This document shows, one piece after another, positions 32,361 through 41,452 of a stretch of DNA of 64,000 nucleotides. Position 1 is the stretch's first letter, and each line of letters begins with the position of its first letter. The translations under genes were made by a program, and so were the position numbers. This DNA is from an uncultured Halieaceae bacterium (GTDB taxonomy: Bacteria; Pseudomonadota; Gammaproteobacteria; Pseudomonadales; Halieaceae). The DNA lies in contig CALJGI010000025.1 of the NCBI GenBank assembly GCA_938074045.1, forward strand, positions 1 through 64,000. The letters are read 5' to 3'. Below the pieces are notes generated by a model. That model did not search any database and was not told the origin of the DNA. It was given only the letters and a program-made list of their open reading frames with translations.

Positions 32361-34736
32361 TTAGGATACAGCCCCAGGCTGTACCTCGCCAAATAGCTCA
32401 ACCACCGTGTCAGCTTGCTTGGGTCTGGACATTATATAGCCCTGGATCAGATCACAGCCGTGGCTTGCCAGAAAATCGAGCTGCTCCTCAGTTTCCACAC
32501 CTTCGGCTATTACTTCCAATCCCAGGGTGTGGGCCATCGCTATCATCAGGCGAATGATTTCTTCATCACTTTTGCTCTCACCAATGCCTGAAGTGAAACT
32601 CTTGTCTATCTTCAAAGTGTCCAGCGGGAGTCGGCGCAAATAATCCAGCGACGAATATCCTGTTCCAAAGTCGTCCACGGAAATTTTCACGCCCAAGGCA
32701 TGCAGCAGATTCAACTCCTCCATGACGAAGTCAGGGTTTTGCATCACACTGGTTTCAGTGAGTTCGATTTCAATCATGTTTGCTGAGATTTTGTTCTTCA
32801 CAATCTCTGTTTGAAACAACTCGCGAAAATCACTGCTGGCTAGCTGCTTTGTTGAAATATTGATTGCGAGGTTTGGGAAAACCCCATGCTCCTGCTTCCA
32901 GGTGCCTGCCTGTTTACACACGGTTCTCAGCACCCATTTGCCGATGTCTGTAATTTTCCCACAGTCCTCGGCGATAGTAATGAAGGTATCTGGGGGAATC
33001 GGATCCCCACCCTCCGGCGCCCACCTGATCAATGCCTCCAGGCATTGTGTGCGGCTGTCCTTCACCGAAACGATGGGCTGGTACAATAGTGTGTATTCGT
33101 CATTCTCGATCGCGTGGTCCAACAGCATGGGAATACGCTGTTTCTCTTCGGCCTCGTGCTGCATTTCCGGATGGAAAAAGCGGTACAGACTGCCACCCTC
33201 TGATTTCGCGCGGTACATTGCAACATCGGCAGATTTCAATAGGCTATCGACATCGATGTCTTCGCCCTGATAAATAGCTATACCGACGCTGGTGGCTGTT
33301 TTAATTGAGCCGCTCGGAAGATCTATGGGTCTTTCAAATTGTTTTATGATGGAATCAGCTGCCACAGCCGCATTGGTAGGCTTATCGATGTCTACCAGGA
33401 TTACTGCAAATTCATCTCCGCCGAGGCGCGCCACCATATCGGTTGCACGAACGGTTTTCTTTAATCTATCAGCTACTGTTTGCAGCACCAGATCTCCGGA
33501 ATGATGACCGAGTGTGTCGTTGATATATTTGAAGCGATCCAGATCCAGGAACATCACCGCAAGCGCATTTCCTGAGCGTTTAGAGCGCTCCATCGAGTGC
33601 CTGAGAGTTTCCTGAAAATGCATACGGTTGGCGATGTCCGTCAGCTGATCGTAGTTGGCGTGATAATGCAGTGCCTGCTCTTCTTGTTTGCGCTGGGTAA
33701 CGTCCTGGAAGATCAGAACCAGCCCGACCATTTGCTCATGGGAGTTGTTAAGAGGTTCGCAACTATAGTCACAATAAAATTTATCGCCGCTGCGATTTTG
33801 CCACTGGTCATCGTCATACACGACATTCGGTGCTGCATCCTGCAAAGTCTGCACGATCTTTTGGCCCTGTCTAGGTGCAGCATCTTCTGATGATTCCGGA
33901 AATGGCGAATCAGTAGGTATGAGAAAATCGAATATGAGTTTTCCCAGTAATTGTTCATGTTCAGTCGCAAGCAGATTGCAGGCTTTCGGGTTGGCGAAAG
34001 AAACCCTTCCATCGAGCTCCAGTCCCAGAACGCCTTCACCCGCTGACTGTAAGAGAACTTTGAATCGGGAATTAGTTTCATCGAGTTTTTCACGGGTTTG
34101 CTGGTTAATGATCTCCAGTTGATGCAGTTTTTCCAGCGTGGAAATCTCTAGTTCTCGTTCCTGTAATTGCTTGGAGACATACTGAAAAAGCATGTTTACA
34201 ACAAAGAGGGAAATCCCCAGCAGGCCTGTCTTAAAATAGCCGATGGAGCCCGGCTCTATCTGCGACATGTGCAGATAGAATTCAGCGTAAAAGCAGGCCA
34301 GTACAGCGAGTGCTGGTGTCACCGCCGAGAGTCGACCGGCAACGAGCACGCCGCCGTAAGCCACAGTAAAAAGCAGGATGTTGCCAAGCCCACTCTGGAT
34401 ACCACCAGAGCTGTACATCAGGCCTACGAGAAAAATCACATCGTAGGTGAGTACGCTGAAGATAACTAGTCTCTTGGAGAGTATCCGCTCTGGCAGGATA
34501 AAGGCCGCAGTGGCCGAGAGTATGTTGATGCCCAGATAGGTCATCACAATAATTTGAAACAGTTCAGGCAGCGTGGTACCAATGAAACGTTGATCCTCAA
34601 CCTGAACAAATATCAGTAGCAGGCTGAACGCGACCAGAATGCGATAGTAGTTGTACACCCGCAGAAGTGCAGCAATGTATGACTGCCGCTTACGCTCTGG
34701 ATCATGATGTTCGGATGTCAATATATCATTCATCAA
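32361..34736 (-). CDS. Membrane GGDEF/EAL protein with PAS domain
   Basis: 791 residues. About five or six membrane segments occupy the first 190, starting LRVYNYYRILVAFSLLLIFV, which resembles the PilS sensor membrane domain. Next come a short coiled coil and a PAS domain (FKVLLQSAGEGVLGLELDGR onward). A GGDEF domain with intact active site RLGGDEFAVIL follows. The EAL domain has all main motifs: LEALIRW, ELTETSVMQN, DDFGTGYSSLDYL and EVIAEGVETEEQL. It could both make and degrade cyclic-di-GMP in response to a membrane or PAS signal. The joint transcription with metabolic genes is unusual. Confidence 0.92.
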   Translation of the reverse strand: MMNDILTSEHHDPERKRQSYIAALLRVYNYYRILVAFSLLLIFVQVEDQRFIGTTLPELFQIIVMTYLGINILSATAAFILPERILSKRLVIFSVLTYDVIFLVGLMYSSGGIQSGLGNILLFTVAYGGVLVAGRLSAVTPALAVLACFYAEFYLHMSQIEPGSIGYFKTGLLGISLFVVNMLFQYVSKQLQERELEISTLEKLHQLEIINQQTREKLDETNSRFKVLLQSAGEGVLGLELDGRVSFANPKACNLLATEHEQLLGKLIFDFLIPTDSPFPESSEDAAPRQGQKIVQTLQDAAPNVVYDDDQWQNRSGDKFYCDYSCEPLNNSHEQMVGLVLIFQDVTQRKQEEQALHYHANYDQLTDIANRMHFQETLRHSMERSKRSGNALAVMFLDLDRFKYINDTLGHHSGDLVLQTVADRLKKTVRATDMVARLGGDEFAVILVDIDKPTNAAVAADSIIKQFERPIDLPSGSIKTATSVGIAIYQGEDIDVDSLLKSADVAMYRAKSEGGSLYRFFHPEMQHEAEEKQRIPMLLDHAIENDEYTLLYQPIVSVKDSRTQCLEALIRWAPEGGDPIPPDTFITIAEDCGKITDIGKWVLRTVCKQAGTWKQEHGVFPNLAINISTKQLASSDFRELFQTEIVKNKISANMIEIELTETSVMQNPDFVMEELNLLHALGVKISVDDFGTGYSSLDYLRRLPLDTLKIDKSFTSGIGESKSDEEIIRLMIAMAHTLGLEVIAEGVETEEQLDFLASHGCDLIQGYIMSRPKQADTVVELFGEVQPGAVS

Positions 34737-34861
34737 ATTACTTGAAAGTGAGCCTGTTTTTCTTGTTTCTCATTCATTTACGGGCCATTCTAACGCAATC
34801 CACTCAGTCTGGTTACCCCTAATTCCGCGGTAACTCAGAAACAAGGAGTACTATAGCTGGC

Positions 34862-35098
34862 ATGGAACTGAAGCAGTTGCATCAATATTTGCCCGGACCT
34901 GCATTGGAACGCCGGGTGCGCCGCGTGGCGGTCGACCGAGTGCATCGGGATATGATCCTCCACGGCAAAACCGAGGCAGATTTTTCGGACGAGGATCTGG
35001 AATATCTTCTGGATGATGCAGAGCGTGAAGTTTGGTCTACGATCAAGGGAAATTCACTCAAGGTCGTTCTGATTTTGCTTGGATTGAGTTGGATTTAG
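34862..35098 (+). CDS. Small conserved-looking protein, unknown
   Basis: 78 residues, very charged at the start (LERRVRRVAVDRVHRDMILH, then DFSDEDLEYLLDDAEREVW) with a short hydrophobic end, LKVVLILLGLSWI, that could be a tail anchor. A ribosome-binding site (AAGGAG, 16 bases upstream) is slightly distant. The next gene starts 3 bp after the stop, so the two are coupled. Function unknown. Confidence 0.65.
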   Translation: MELKQLHQYLPGPALERRVRRVAVDRVHRDMILHGKTEADFSDEDLEYLLDDAEREVWSTIKGNSLKVVLILLGLSWI

Positions 35099-35101
35099 AT
35101 C

Positions 35102-35521
35102 ATGTCCCTGTTTCGGTTTGCAAGAGCCTCATCGCTGATATATCTAGCTGGACGCTACCGAGAGCGGCTGTATTTTTTACTTACAGTACTGCTGATAGCG
35201 CTGGCCACGGCCTGGCTCTATGAAGATGTCAGTGTGTATCTGCAGCGTGAACATCCTCATCTGGAGATTTATGCGCTAGCTGCCAAAACTATAATTGTTT
35301 ATGGGGCTTTGATCATTGTTCTATGGGTATTACGCCCGCGTTCTGGCACTGTCCATAACCCACCAGAATCCCCCGTTTTACAGTCGGAGAGTCGGTTGGA
35401 GCAATTGGCAGATCGTGAACGATTGGTATCGCGTTACGAAGCTATTTTGAGCGGCAGGGAAAAGGCTGAAGAGGGCGCGCAGAATACTGTAACCAAAGTG
35501 CCGGAAGGAAATGACTCATAA
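35102..35521 (+). CDS. Small membrane protein, unknown
   Basis: 139 residues following the 78-residue gene by 3 bp. Two hydrophobic segments (LYFLLTVLLIALATAWLY and KTIIVYGALIIVLWVL) suggest two passes. The N-terminus is basic (FRFARASSLIYLAGRYRER) and the C-terminal half is charged and probably cytoplasmic (RLEQLADRERLVSRYEAILS). No known motif. Likely works with its small neighbour at the membrane. Confidence 0.7.
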   Translation: MSLFRFARASSLIYLAGRYRERLYFLLTVLLIALATAWLYEDVSVYLQREHPHLEIYALAAKTIIVYGALIIVLWVLRPRSGTVHNPPESPVLQSESRLEQLADRERLVSRYEAILSGREKAEEGAQNTVTKVPEGNDS

Positions 35522-35583
35522 ATAATCACTCTGCCCGGATAGCTGCGATTATTGCGCGGTTTCAGAATCAACCGCGCAGAGTT

Positions 35584-36435
35584 GTGCTGATACTTTGGTT
35601 TACTCTCTTTTCGCTGGCTTGCACCCACCTTGTCGCATCAAATTTGCCAGATCAAATGCTAGAAGAAATGGCATTGCGCCTGATATCGGATCTGCGCAGG
35701 GGTGACCCGCCATCGCGTTTGACGGCGTTGGGATACGACTTTGACGTCGCTGAGGCCTATCGAGTGCAACAACGTGTGATTGACATCAGGTATCCGAGTG
35801 CAGTCCATGAGGGATATAAGGCAGGTTTAACAAGTTCCGGGTCACCCGCACGCTTCGGTCTGAGCGAACCAGTAGCCGCTGTTTTGCCGGTTGGATCACG
35901 GTTGCTGGCGGATGGCGATGGCTTGTTCTCATTGTCCATTGCTGATTATGTGCGCCCTATGGTGGAGATTGAGCTGGGTTTTCTCCTGTCCAGGGATATT
36001 ACCGATCCGGATATCTCGATTGCCGAGTTGAAAGATACAATTAGCGCAGTCTATCCCGTGTTGGAACTACCGGATCTGGGTTTTGTCGGTGGCTCCCCCC
36101 ATGGGCTTGATGTGATAGCCGCAAACGTGGCCGCCCGCTACTACTTGCGTTCAGAGGAAGCGCTGCCAGAATCCACTGATCTGGTTACTCTACCAGTAAC
36201 TTTGATCTACAACGGGGAAACCTGCATGCACGGGATTGGCGGCGATGCCATGGGGAACCCATGGCTGGCGTTGCAGTGGCTGGTACGGCAACGTATGGAC
36301 AGTGGCTGGCCCTTACGTCAGGGACAGTTACTGATCACAGGGGCGCTGGGGAAAATGATGCCCGTGGCCCAGGGATTGTATCGTGCAGAGTTCGGTGAGC
36401 ATGTTGCTCTAACGCTGCGGGTGCGCCGCGACTAG
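35584..36435 (+). CDS. 2-keto-4-pentenoate hydratase homologue, exported
   Basis: 283 residues of the MhpD/fumarylacetoacetase-related hydratase family: VEIELGFLLSRD near residue 120, then VYPVLELPDLGF and IAANVAARYYLRS, which carry the Glu and Asp ligands of the divalent metal site, and a final Gly-Ala-rich LITGALGKMMPVAQG. Such enzymes hydrate 2-oxopent-4-enoates after aromatic ring cleavage in the cytoplasm. Here the first 22 residues (ILWFTLFSLACTHLVAS) look like a signal peptide with a basic stretch encoded just upstream in frame, and a Cys at a lipobox-like place. An exported member would be unusual. Start codon GTG is tentative. Confidence 0.78.
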   Translation: MLILWFTLFSLACTHLVASNLPDQMLEEMALRLISDLRRGDPPSRLTALGYDFDVAEAYRVQQRVIDIRYPSAVHEGYKAGLTSSGSPARFGLSEPVAAVLPVGSRLLADGDGLFSLSIADYVRPMVEIELGFLLSRDITDPDISIAELKDTISAVYPVLELPDLGFVGGSPHGLDVIAANVAARYYLRSEEALPESTDLVTLPVTLIYNGETCMHGIGGDAMGNPWLALQWLVRQRMDSGWPLRQGQLLITGALGKMMPVAQGLYRAEFGEHVALTLRVRRD

Positions 36436-36460
36436 ATCGATAGAGATTTCAGGCGCACTG

Positions 36461-37141
36461 CTAGAATGGCAGGGGAGCTTCACCCGAGAATCGATTACCT
36501 GTACCCGGGTGTTCCAGTTCTATCCTGTGCGCGTGCAGCATTAAACGAGCACTCATGGCCAACGCCTCGTGGTGGGCATACATATCGCAGCCAAGAATGG
36601 GGTGACCAATACTCGCCAGGTGGATGCGTAGTTGGTGCGAACGGCCGGTAACAGGTTGCAGTAGCAGTCTGCTTTTCTTAGTACCCTTTGCCTCGATCAA
36701 CTGATAGTGGGTCAATGCCTTTTTCCCCCGGTCTTGGCTGATCACTTGTCGGGGACGGTTTTGCCAATCCGGCGCAATGGGAAGGTCAATGCTTCCTGAA
36801 TCTGGATTCGGCACACCATGGACAATGGCATGATAGGTCTTTTCAATTGTTCGTTCCTGAAATTGTCTGCTGATATGGGCATGAGCAGATTTATCCAAAG
36901 GTACAATCAGGATGCCTGAAGTATCGAGGTCCAGACGATGTACGACTGAGGCCGTCGGGTGAGTTGCCTGGATACGTGTGATCAGGCAGTCTTGATTAAG
37001 CGGATGACGACCTGGCACCGTAAGCAGGAACTCTGGTTTGTTTACCAGCAGGAGCTGGTCATCCTCGTAGATTATGTTAGGCGGCCTGGGGCAGGGGGGC
37101 ACGATGTACGGAGGCAGTTCGTCTTCTTTAGTGCTGTTCAT
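36461..37141 (-). CDS. RluA-family pseudouridine synthase
   Basis: 226 residues. The catalytic Asp lies in HRLDLDTSGIL, the defining RluA motif. Before it come IIYEDDQLLLVNKPEFLLTV and after it the EKTYHAIVHG strand and the C-terminal GRSHQLRIHLASIGHPILGC. There is no S4 domain, so it resembles the RluA/TruC branch that modifies 23S rRNA U746 and tRNA U32 or tRNA U65. It converges with the preceding gene, with no clear terminator between them. Target RNA not decidable from sequence. Confidence 0.92.
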   Translation of the reverse strand: MNSTKEDELPPYIVPPCPRPPNIIYEDDQLLLVNKPEFLLTVPGRHPLNQDCLITRIQATHPTASVVHRLDLDTSGILIVPLDKSAHAHISRQFQERTIEKTYHAIVHGVPNPDSGSIDLPIAPDWQNRPRQVISQDRGKKALTHYQLIEAKGTKKSRLLLQPVTGRSHQLRIHLASIGHPILGCDMYAHHEALAMSARLMLHAHRIELEHPGTGNRFSGEAPLPF

Positions 37142-37254
37142 GGCGATCTTAACGGGAAGCGGCTGCTGACTATGTGATCTTGCAATGAGTACGTCAAGGG
37201 ACGGAAGCCCGGGCGCTGGAAGGATTACATTCTCGTTTTGGAGGCAAAAAACTA

Positions 37255-37283
37255 TTGAATTGGTACGATCGTACCATTATCAT
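37255..37283 (+). promoter_or_regulatory. Promoter with palindromic operator in spacer
   Basis: -35 TTGAAT (37255-37260), 17-bp spacer, -10 TATCAT (37278-37283). The first 16 bp of the spacer, TGGTACGATCGTACCA (37261-37276), form a perfect palindrome. A dimeric repressor bound there would exclude RNA polymerase; the symmetry fits a TetR- or MarR-type protein. It controls the cytochrome operon starting at 37308. Confidence 0.65.
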
Positions 37284-37307
37284 AATTTTTTTTACTGGGA
37301 AGACTGT

Positions 37308-37937
37308 ATGCGCCATTTCCTGCTTGGTTTACTTGCCTTTGCCTCTATTTCAGCATTTGGTTCCGGCGATATTGCGCGCGGTGAAGCGGCGTATGCGGTC
37401 TGCTCGGCTTGCCATGGAGCCGAGGGACAGGGCCAGAGGGCATTGAATGCACCAGCACTTGTCAATCTCGATGCTGAATACGTAGCGCGTCAACTGATCA
37501 GTTTCCGTGACGGTTGGCGCGGAGGAGACGGTGACTCAGTGTCTGCAATACAGATGCGGGCGATAGCCGCTACCCTGCGTGACGATGAGGTCGTTGCCGA
37601 TGTTGCCGCCTATATTGACTCATTGCCGCCAACGTCGACAGAGATCACCGTCCAGGGTGACCTGGCCTTGGGTCAATCGCAGTACGATATGATTTGTGGT
37701 GCATGCCATGGCGGGCGCGCGGAAGGCAATCTGGCTCTGCAAGCCCCAGTTCTGGCAGGAGTAGACGACTGGTATCTGATGTCGCAAATAGAGGCTTTCC
37801 GCGCAGGAACCCGAGGCACACACCCCGATGATCGACTCGGTGCTCAAATGCGTTCCATGGCGGGCATCATTACCAGTGACGAGGCCGCGCGGAATGTCGT
37901 GAGCTATATCAGATCGCTGGAGCCCCAGTGGAAGTAA
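37308..37937 (+). CDS. Diheme c4-type cytochrome
   Basis: 209 residues. The ATG follows GGGAAGA with good spacing; an upstream in-frame start would place 41 non-signal-like residues before the signal peptide MRHFLLGLLAFASISAFG. Two tandem cytochrome c domains have CSACH (32-36) and CGACH (130-134), with QMRAIA and QMRSMA supplying likely distal Met ligands. A periplasmic electron carrier of the c4 type. First gene of a three-gene operon with a peroxidase and a beta-helix cytochrome; overlaps the next gene by 10 bases. Confidence 0.92.
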   Translation: MRHFLLGLLAFASISAFGSGDIARGEAAYAVCSACHGAEGQGQRALNAPALVNLDAEYVARQLISFRDGWRGGDGDSVSAIQMRAIAATLRDDEVVADVAAYIDSLPPTSTEITVQGDLALGQSQYDMICGACHGGRAEGNLALQAPVLAGVDDWYLMSQIEAFRAGTRGTHPDDRLGAQMRSMAGIITSDEAARNVVSYIRSLEPQWK

Positions 37938-39115
37938 TCCTGCGAATCCTGGGCGGCCTGCTGTGCGCCCTGTTCAGCGCTTCGTTGTTCGCGGAAATAA
38001 AGCTGTCCGAGGATTGTCCACCGGGATTTGAAAATGTATCGGGAAAATGCGAGTTACGCACGCTGTATCAAATGTATGGTTCTTTGCAGTCGGGTGGTGT
38101 TGGGGGGCTGAAAACTGCACTACCCGAAGTGCGGGACGGATTTTCACCGCAACAGATAGACCTCGGCAGATTCCTGTTTTTTGATCCAGTACTGTCCGCC
38201 GATGGAAGCGTTTCCTGCGCTTCCTGCCATCAGCCTGACAAAGGATTCAGTGATGGACTAGCTCTCAGTGTCGGGATTGGCGGGCGACAGGCGACACGGT
38301 CGGCACCGAGTTTGTGGAATGTGGGCTTTCTGCGGAAGCTGTTCTGGGATGGCCGAGCCAGCAGCCTTGAAGAACAGATGCAGGGGCCTCTTTATTCTGA
38401 TAAGGAAATGGGCAGCACCCCCGCCTTGTTGTTGCAGACACTTCAGAGTCAACCGCAGTATAAGTCCTTATTCCGGCAGGCTTTTCCGGCTACACAGATA
38501 ATTACTCTGGAGCAGGTTTATATAGCGCTGGCAGCCTTTGAAGCGTCTCTCATCTCACTTAATAGCCGCTATGATCAATATGCCCACGGATATGCGGAAG
38601 CCCTGACACTGAAAGAAATCGAGGGAATGAACGTGTTCAGGTCCTTCGTTGCCCGTTGTGCTGAATGCCACACGCCACCACTCTTCTCAAACCAGCAATT
38701 TGCGGTCATAGGTACCCCGGAACAGCCGGGCGAGCCGCGGGATGTCGGGGCTGCTGCCACTTTCAAAGACGAATCAATGACCGGTGCTTTCAAGGTGCCG
38801 TCACTCCGTAATATCGAATTGACGGCGCCATACATGCACTCAGGTCGATTCGGCACGCTGCGTGATGCGGCGGAATTCTATACCCGGGGGCGTGGTCACG
38901 CGCTGGCACAGGGAGAAGAACTGAAACTCCATTGGCATATTTGGGAGCCCAACCTATCAGAGCAGGAACTTGATAGACTTGTGGACTTTATGAAAGCGTT
39001 AACCGACGAACGATTTAAACCCGCTGTGCCGGCGGAATTGCCCTCGGGCTTGCCTCTGGTGCATCGAAATAGCCTTGAGTTTGATGAGGGTAGCGAATAC
39101 TCTCCTGGAGCATAA
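37928..39115 (+). CDS. Diheme cytochrome-c peroxidase/MauG family
   Basis: 395 residues starting at GTG inside the end of the cytochrome gene. A signal peptide (ILRILGGLLCALFSASLFA) is followed by two heme sites: CASCH (97-101) in GSVSCASCHQPDKGFSDG and CAECH (244-248). The motif SDKEMGST and the peroxidase segment APYMHSGRFGTLRDAAEFYT are typical. The family contains bacterial diheme peroxidases, which reduce H2O2 with electrons from a small cytochrome, and MauG-like oxidases. The co-transcribed c4 cytochrome is a natural electron donor. A role other than peroxide removal is possible. Confidence 0.9.
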   Translation: MEVILRILGGLLCALFSASLFAEIKLSEDCPPGFENVSGKCELRTLYQMYGSLQSGGVGGLKTALPEVRDGFSPQQIDLGRFLFFDPVLSADGSVSCASCHQPDKGFSDGLALSVGIGGRQATRSAPSLWNVGFLRKLFWDGRASSLEEQMQGPLYSDKEMGSTPALLLQTLQSQPQYKSLFRQAFPATQIITLEQVYIALAAFEASLISLNSRYDQYAHGYAEALTLKEIEGMNVFRSFVARCAECHTPPLFSNQQFAVIGTPEQPGEPRDVGAAATFKDESMTGAFKVPSLRNIELTAPYMHSGRFGTLRDAAEFYTRGRGHALAQGEELKLHWHIWEPNLSEQELDRLVDFMKALTDERFKPAVPAELPSGLPLVHRNSLEFDEGSEYSPGA

Positions 39116-39117
39116 TT

Positions 39118-40620
39118 GTGAATAAATTTATCGCTGTGCTGGTGGTGATCCTGCTGTTTGGAGGGGGTTACTTTCTAGGCCAGAAATCTGGAAATGATAC
39201 CGTTGCAGTTATTGATTTAAGTGAGCGCACGGGGGCGGAATTCAAATCTTCTGGTATGGAAAGTAAGTCTTCGGCTTCTACTGTGGAGGCGGATACTAGC
39301 GCTGGTCAAATTATCGTGGTCAATGACGGCGAGTCCATTCAAGAAGCCATCAAGCAGGCGCAGCCTGGTGATACCGTCAGGGTAATGCCCGGCACGTATA
39401 AAGAAACCGTTTACATCGATAAAGATAATATCACCCTTAGCGGGGTGGTAGTGCAGGATAAGTGGCCAGTGCTTGAAGGCGAAGGATTGCGCAATGATGC
39501 TATCCTCTATTCAGGAAACGGCGTCATCGTGGAAAATTTCTGGATTACTCATTACAAGGGAAATGGTGTGATGGGCCAGGCTGGTAACAACTATATTATC
39601 CGCAACAATGTGGTCGTCGACACAGGAGTCTACGGAATTTTCCCGCAGCTGGGTAAAAACGGTCTCATTGAACACAACGTTCTTTCGGGTATTGAGGACG
39701 CGGCTATCTATGTCGGTATGTGCGATAACGTTGATGTGAGACACAACGAGGTATTTGACAGCGTGGCCGGTATTGAGATCGAGAATACTCGGCACGCCAT
39801 CGTTGAATACAACTATGTACACGATAATACCGGTGGGATACTCGCGTTTATTACCCCGGGTCTTCCTATTAAAACCTCGGAAGACATCATTATCCGTAAC
39901 AATTTCGTGGTGAACAATAATACGCCTAACTTTGGCGCCCCGGGTTCTATTGTTGCGGGTATTCCCAGGGGCACCGGCATATTGGTTATGGCCGCTGACG
40001 ATGTAGTGATTGAGAACAATATCATCACCGGCAACGAAAGCGTGGGCATCGTGTTCACAGATTTTAGCCTGGCAAAAGCAGCCAATGATCCCGACTCAGA
40101 GCCCAACCCTAACCGTGCGGTTATACTGGATAACATCATGTATAACAACGGTACCAATCCTCATCCTTTGGTTCGCGCCGCATTACTGGCGAATATGATC
40201 ACGGATATTCCGCAGATTATAGATACCGTGGGAATGAATGATGGTTGCATTCTTAGTCCAGAGCGTTACAGCACTGCCGGTCTGGAAAAATACAAGCGCT
40301 GCGATGTAACGACCACCGCTAACGTCACTACCTATACGCTGGCCGAACCTGTGCCGCCGCGCAGCATGGATGAAATCGACCTGGGTAAAACGGTTTACTA
40401 CGGCGTGTGTGCCGGCTGCCATTCCTATAGCGCGCGCATGATAGGGCCGCCTACGCTGGTTCTGCAGGCGCTTTACAAGGACAATCCCCAAGGTATTGTT
40501 GATTACATTACATCGCCTACGAAAAAGCGCGATGATTATCCAGAAATGCCCCCGCAGAACTATCTCAGTGAGGAAAAGCGGATAGCAGCAGCTGAATTTA
40601 TGTTGAAAATCAAAAAGTAG
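39118..40620 (+). CDS. Beta-helix protein fused to cytochrome c
   Basis: 500 residues from GTG, 2 bp after the peroxidase gene. An N-terminal anchor (FIAVLVVILLFGGGYFLG) and a Ser-rich linker lead into a right-handed parallel beta-helix of NosD type, with Asn-rich coils such as NNYIIRNNVVVDTGVYGIFP, EDIIIRNNFVVNNN and VVIENNIITGNESVGIVFTD. After residue 415 comes a cytochrome c domain with CAGCH (431-435) and a likely Met ligand in PEMPPQNYLS. The domain order, beta-helix then cytochrome, is uncommon to my knowledge. It may hold a polysaccharide-like substrate near a redox centre; function unknown. Confidence 0.88.
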   Translation: MNKFIAVLVVILLFGGGYFLGQKSGNDTVAVIDLSERTGAEFKSSGMESKSSASTVEADTSAGQIIVVNDGESIQEAIKQAQPGDTVRVMPGTYKETVYIDKDNITLSGVVVQDKWPVLEGEGLRNDAILYSGNGVIVENFWITHYKGNGVMGQAGNNYIIRNNVVVDTGVYGIFPQLGKNGLIEHNVLSGIEDAAIYVGMCDNVDVRHNEVFDSVAGIEIENTRHAIVEYNYVHDNTGGILAFITPGLPIKTSEDIIIRNNFVVNNNTPNFGAPGSIVAGIPRGTGILVMAADDVVIENNIITGNESVGIVFTDFSLAKAANDPDSEPNPNRAVILDNIMYNNGTNPHPLVRAALLANMITDIPQIIDTVGMNDGCILSPERYSTAGLEKYKRCDVTTTANVTTYTLAEPVPPRSMDEIDLGKTVYYGVCAGCHSYSARMIGPPTLVLQALYKDNPQGIVDYITSPTKKRDDYPEMPPQNYLSEEKRIAAAEFMLKIKK

Positions 40621-40647
40621 GCGCGAGATGCCGAGGATGTAGTGGCG

Positions 40648-41325
40648 ATGTGTGGTCGATTCAATGTCATCGATAATCCGGAACTGCAGCAGCTGCTGAA
40701 AGATCTGGACATTGATCTCAGTATTGCCACCATCACAAACGTTGCTCCAACCGAGACTATCTCATTGGTCAGAGATGGTTTGTCCGGGAGAGAATTGACC
40801 CCGGTTCGCTGGTGGCTTACACCGGCCTGGGCACCGGAGGTGAGTACCCGCTACTCAATGTTTAATGCCAAGAGTGAAACTCTTGATCAAAGTCGTGCTT
40901 TTAAAACACCCTTTGCGCGTCAGCGGGGGATTGTCCCGGCATCCTCCTTTATCGAATGGAAATCCGAGCAAGGGCACAAACAACCCTACCTTATTCGCGG
41001 ACAAGGCAGGGCTCTGGCGTTGGCGGCGATCTGGGATCACTGGACCAGAAATGGCGCAGATGTTCTGAGTTGCGCACTGATTACCACAGCGGCCGCACCG
41101 GAATTTTCCGATATTCATCATCGTATGCCGGTCATGCTGGATCATGCCGGAATGTCCACATGGCTGGACGGTGCAACACCCAAAGAAGAATTGCCCCCCC
41201 TGTTTGACAGTCGTTTACGTCAGGATCTGCTGGTCTCTCCCATCAGTCCTGAGATCAACAATGCACGCAATAAAAACCCCGATCTGCTGGAGGATTGCGG
41301 TCCCGTGCGCGTGTTAAGCGCATGA
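40648..41325 (+). CDS. yedK: SRAP/YedK-family abasic-site protein
   Basis: 225 residues. The start must be the ATG at 40648, because the family's catalytic Cys follows the initiator Met directly (MCGRFN); an upstream GTG would bury it. Other family signatures are FNAKSETLDQSRAFKTPFAR, RGIVPASSFIEWKSE and HHRMPVML, with the active Asn, Glu and His. SRAP proteins crosslink to abasic sites in single-stranded DNA. No LexA box was recognised upstream. Assignment is secure. Confidence 0.93.
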   Translation: MCGRFNVIDNPELQQLLKDLDIDLSIATITNVAPTETISLVRDGLSGRELTPVRWWLTPAWAPEVSTRYSMFNAKSETLDQSRAFKTPFARQRGIVPASSFIEWKSEQGHKQPYLIRGQGRALALAAIWDHWTRNGADVLSCALITTAAAPEFSDIHHRMPVMLDHAGMSTWLDGATPKEELPPLFDSRLRQDLLVSPISPEINNARNKNPDLLEDCGPVRVLSA

Positions 41326-41452
41326 TCAGGTAAGAATCGATCAAATGAGCTGAATCTGCGCCCAGACGAGTGGGCGATGCGCCGATCTGATACTGCCGAC
41401 AGGTCTATAATAGGTGCCTCTCTGGCCACACTATTTTTGCGGTTACGCTAAC

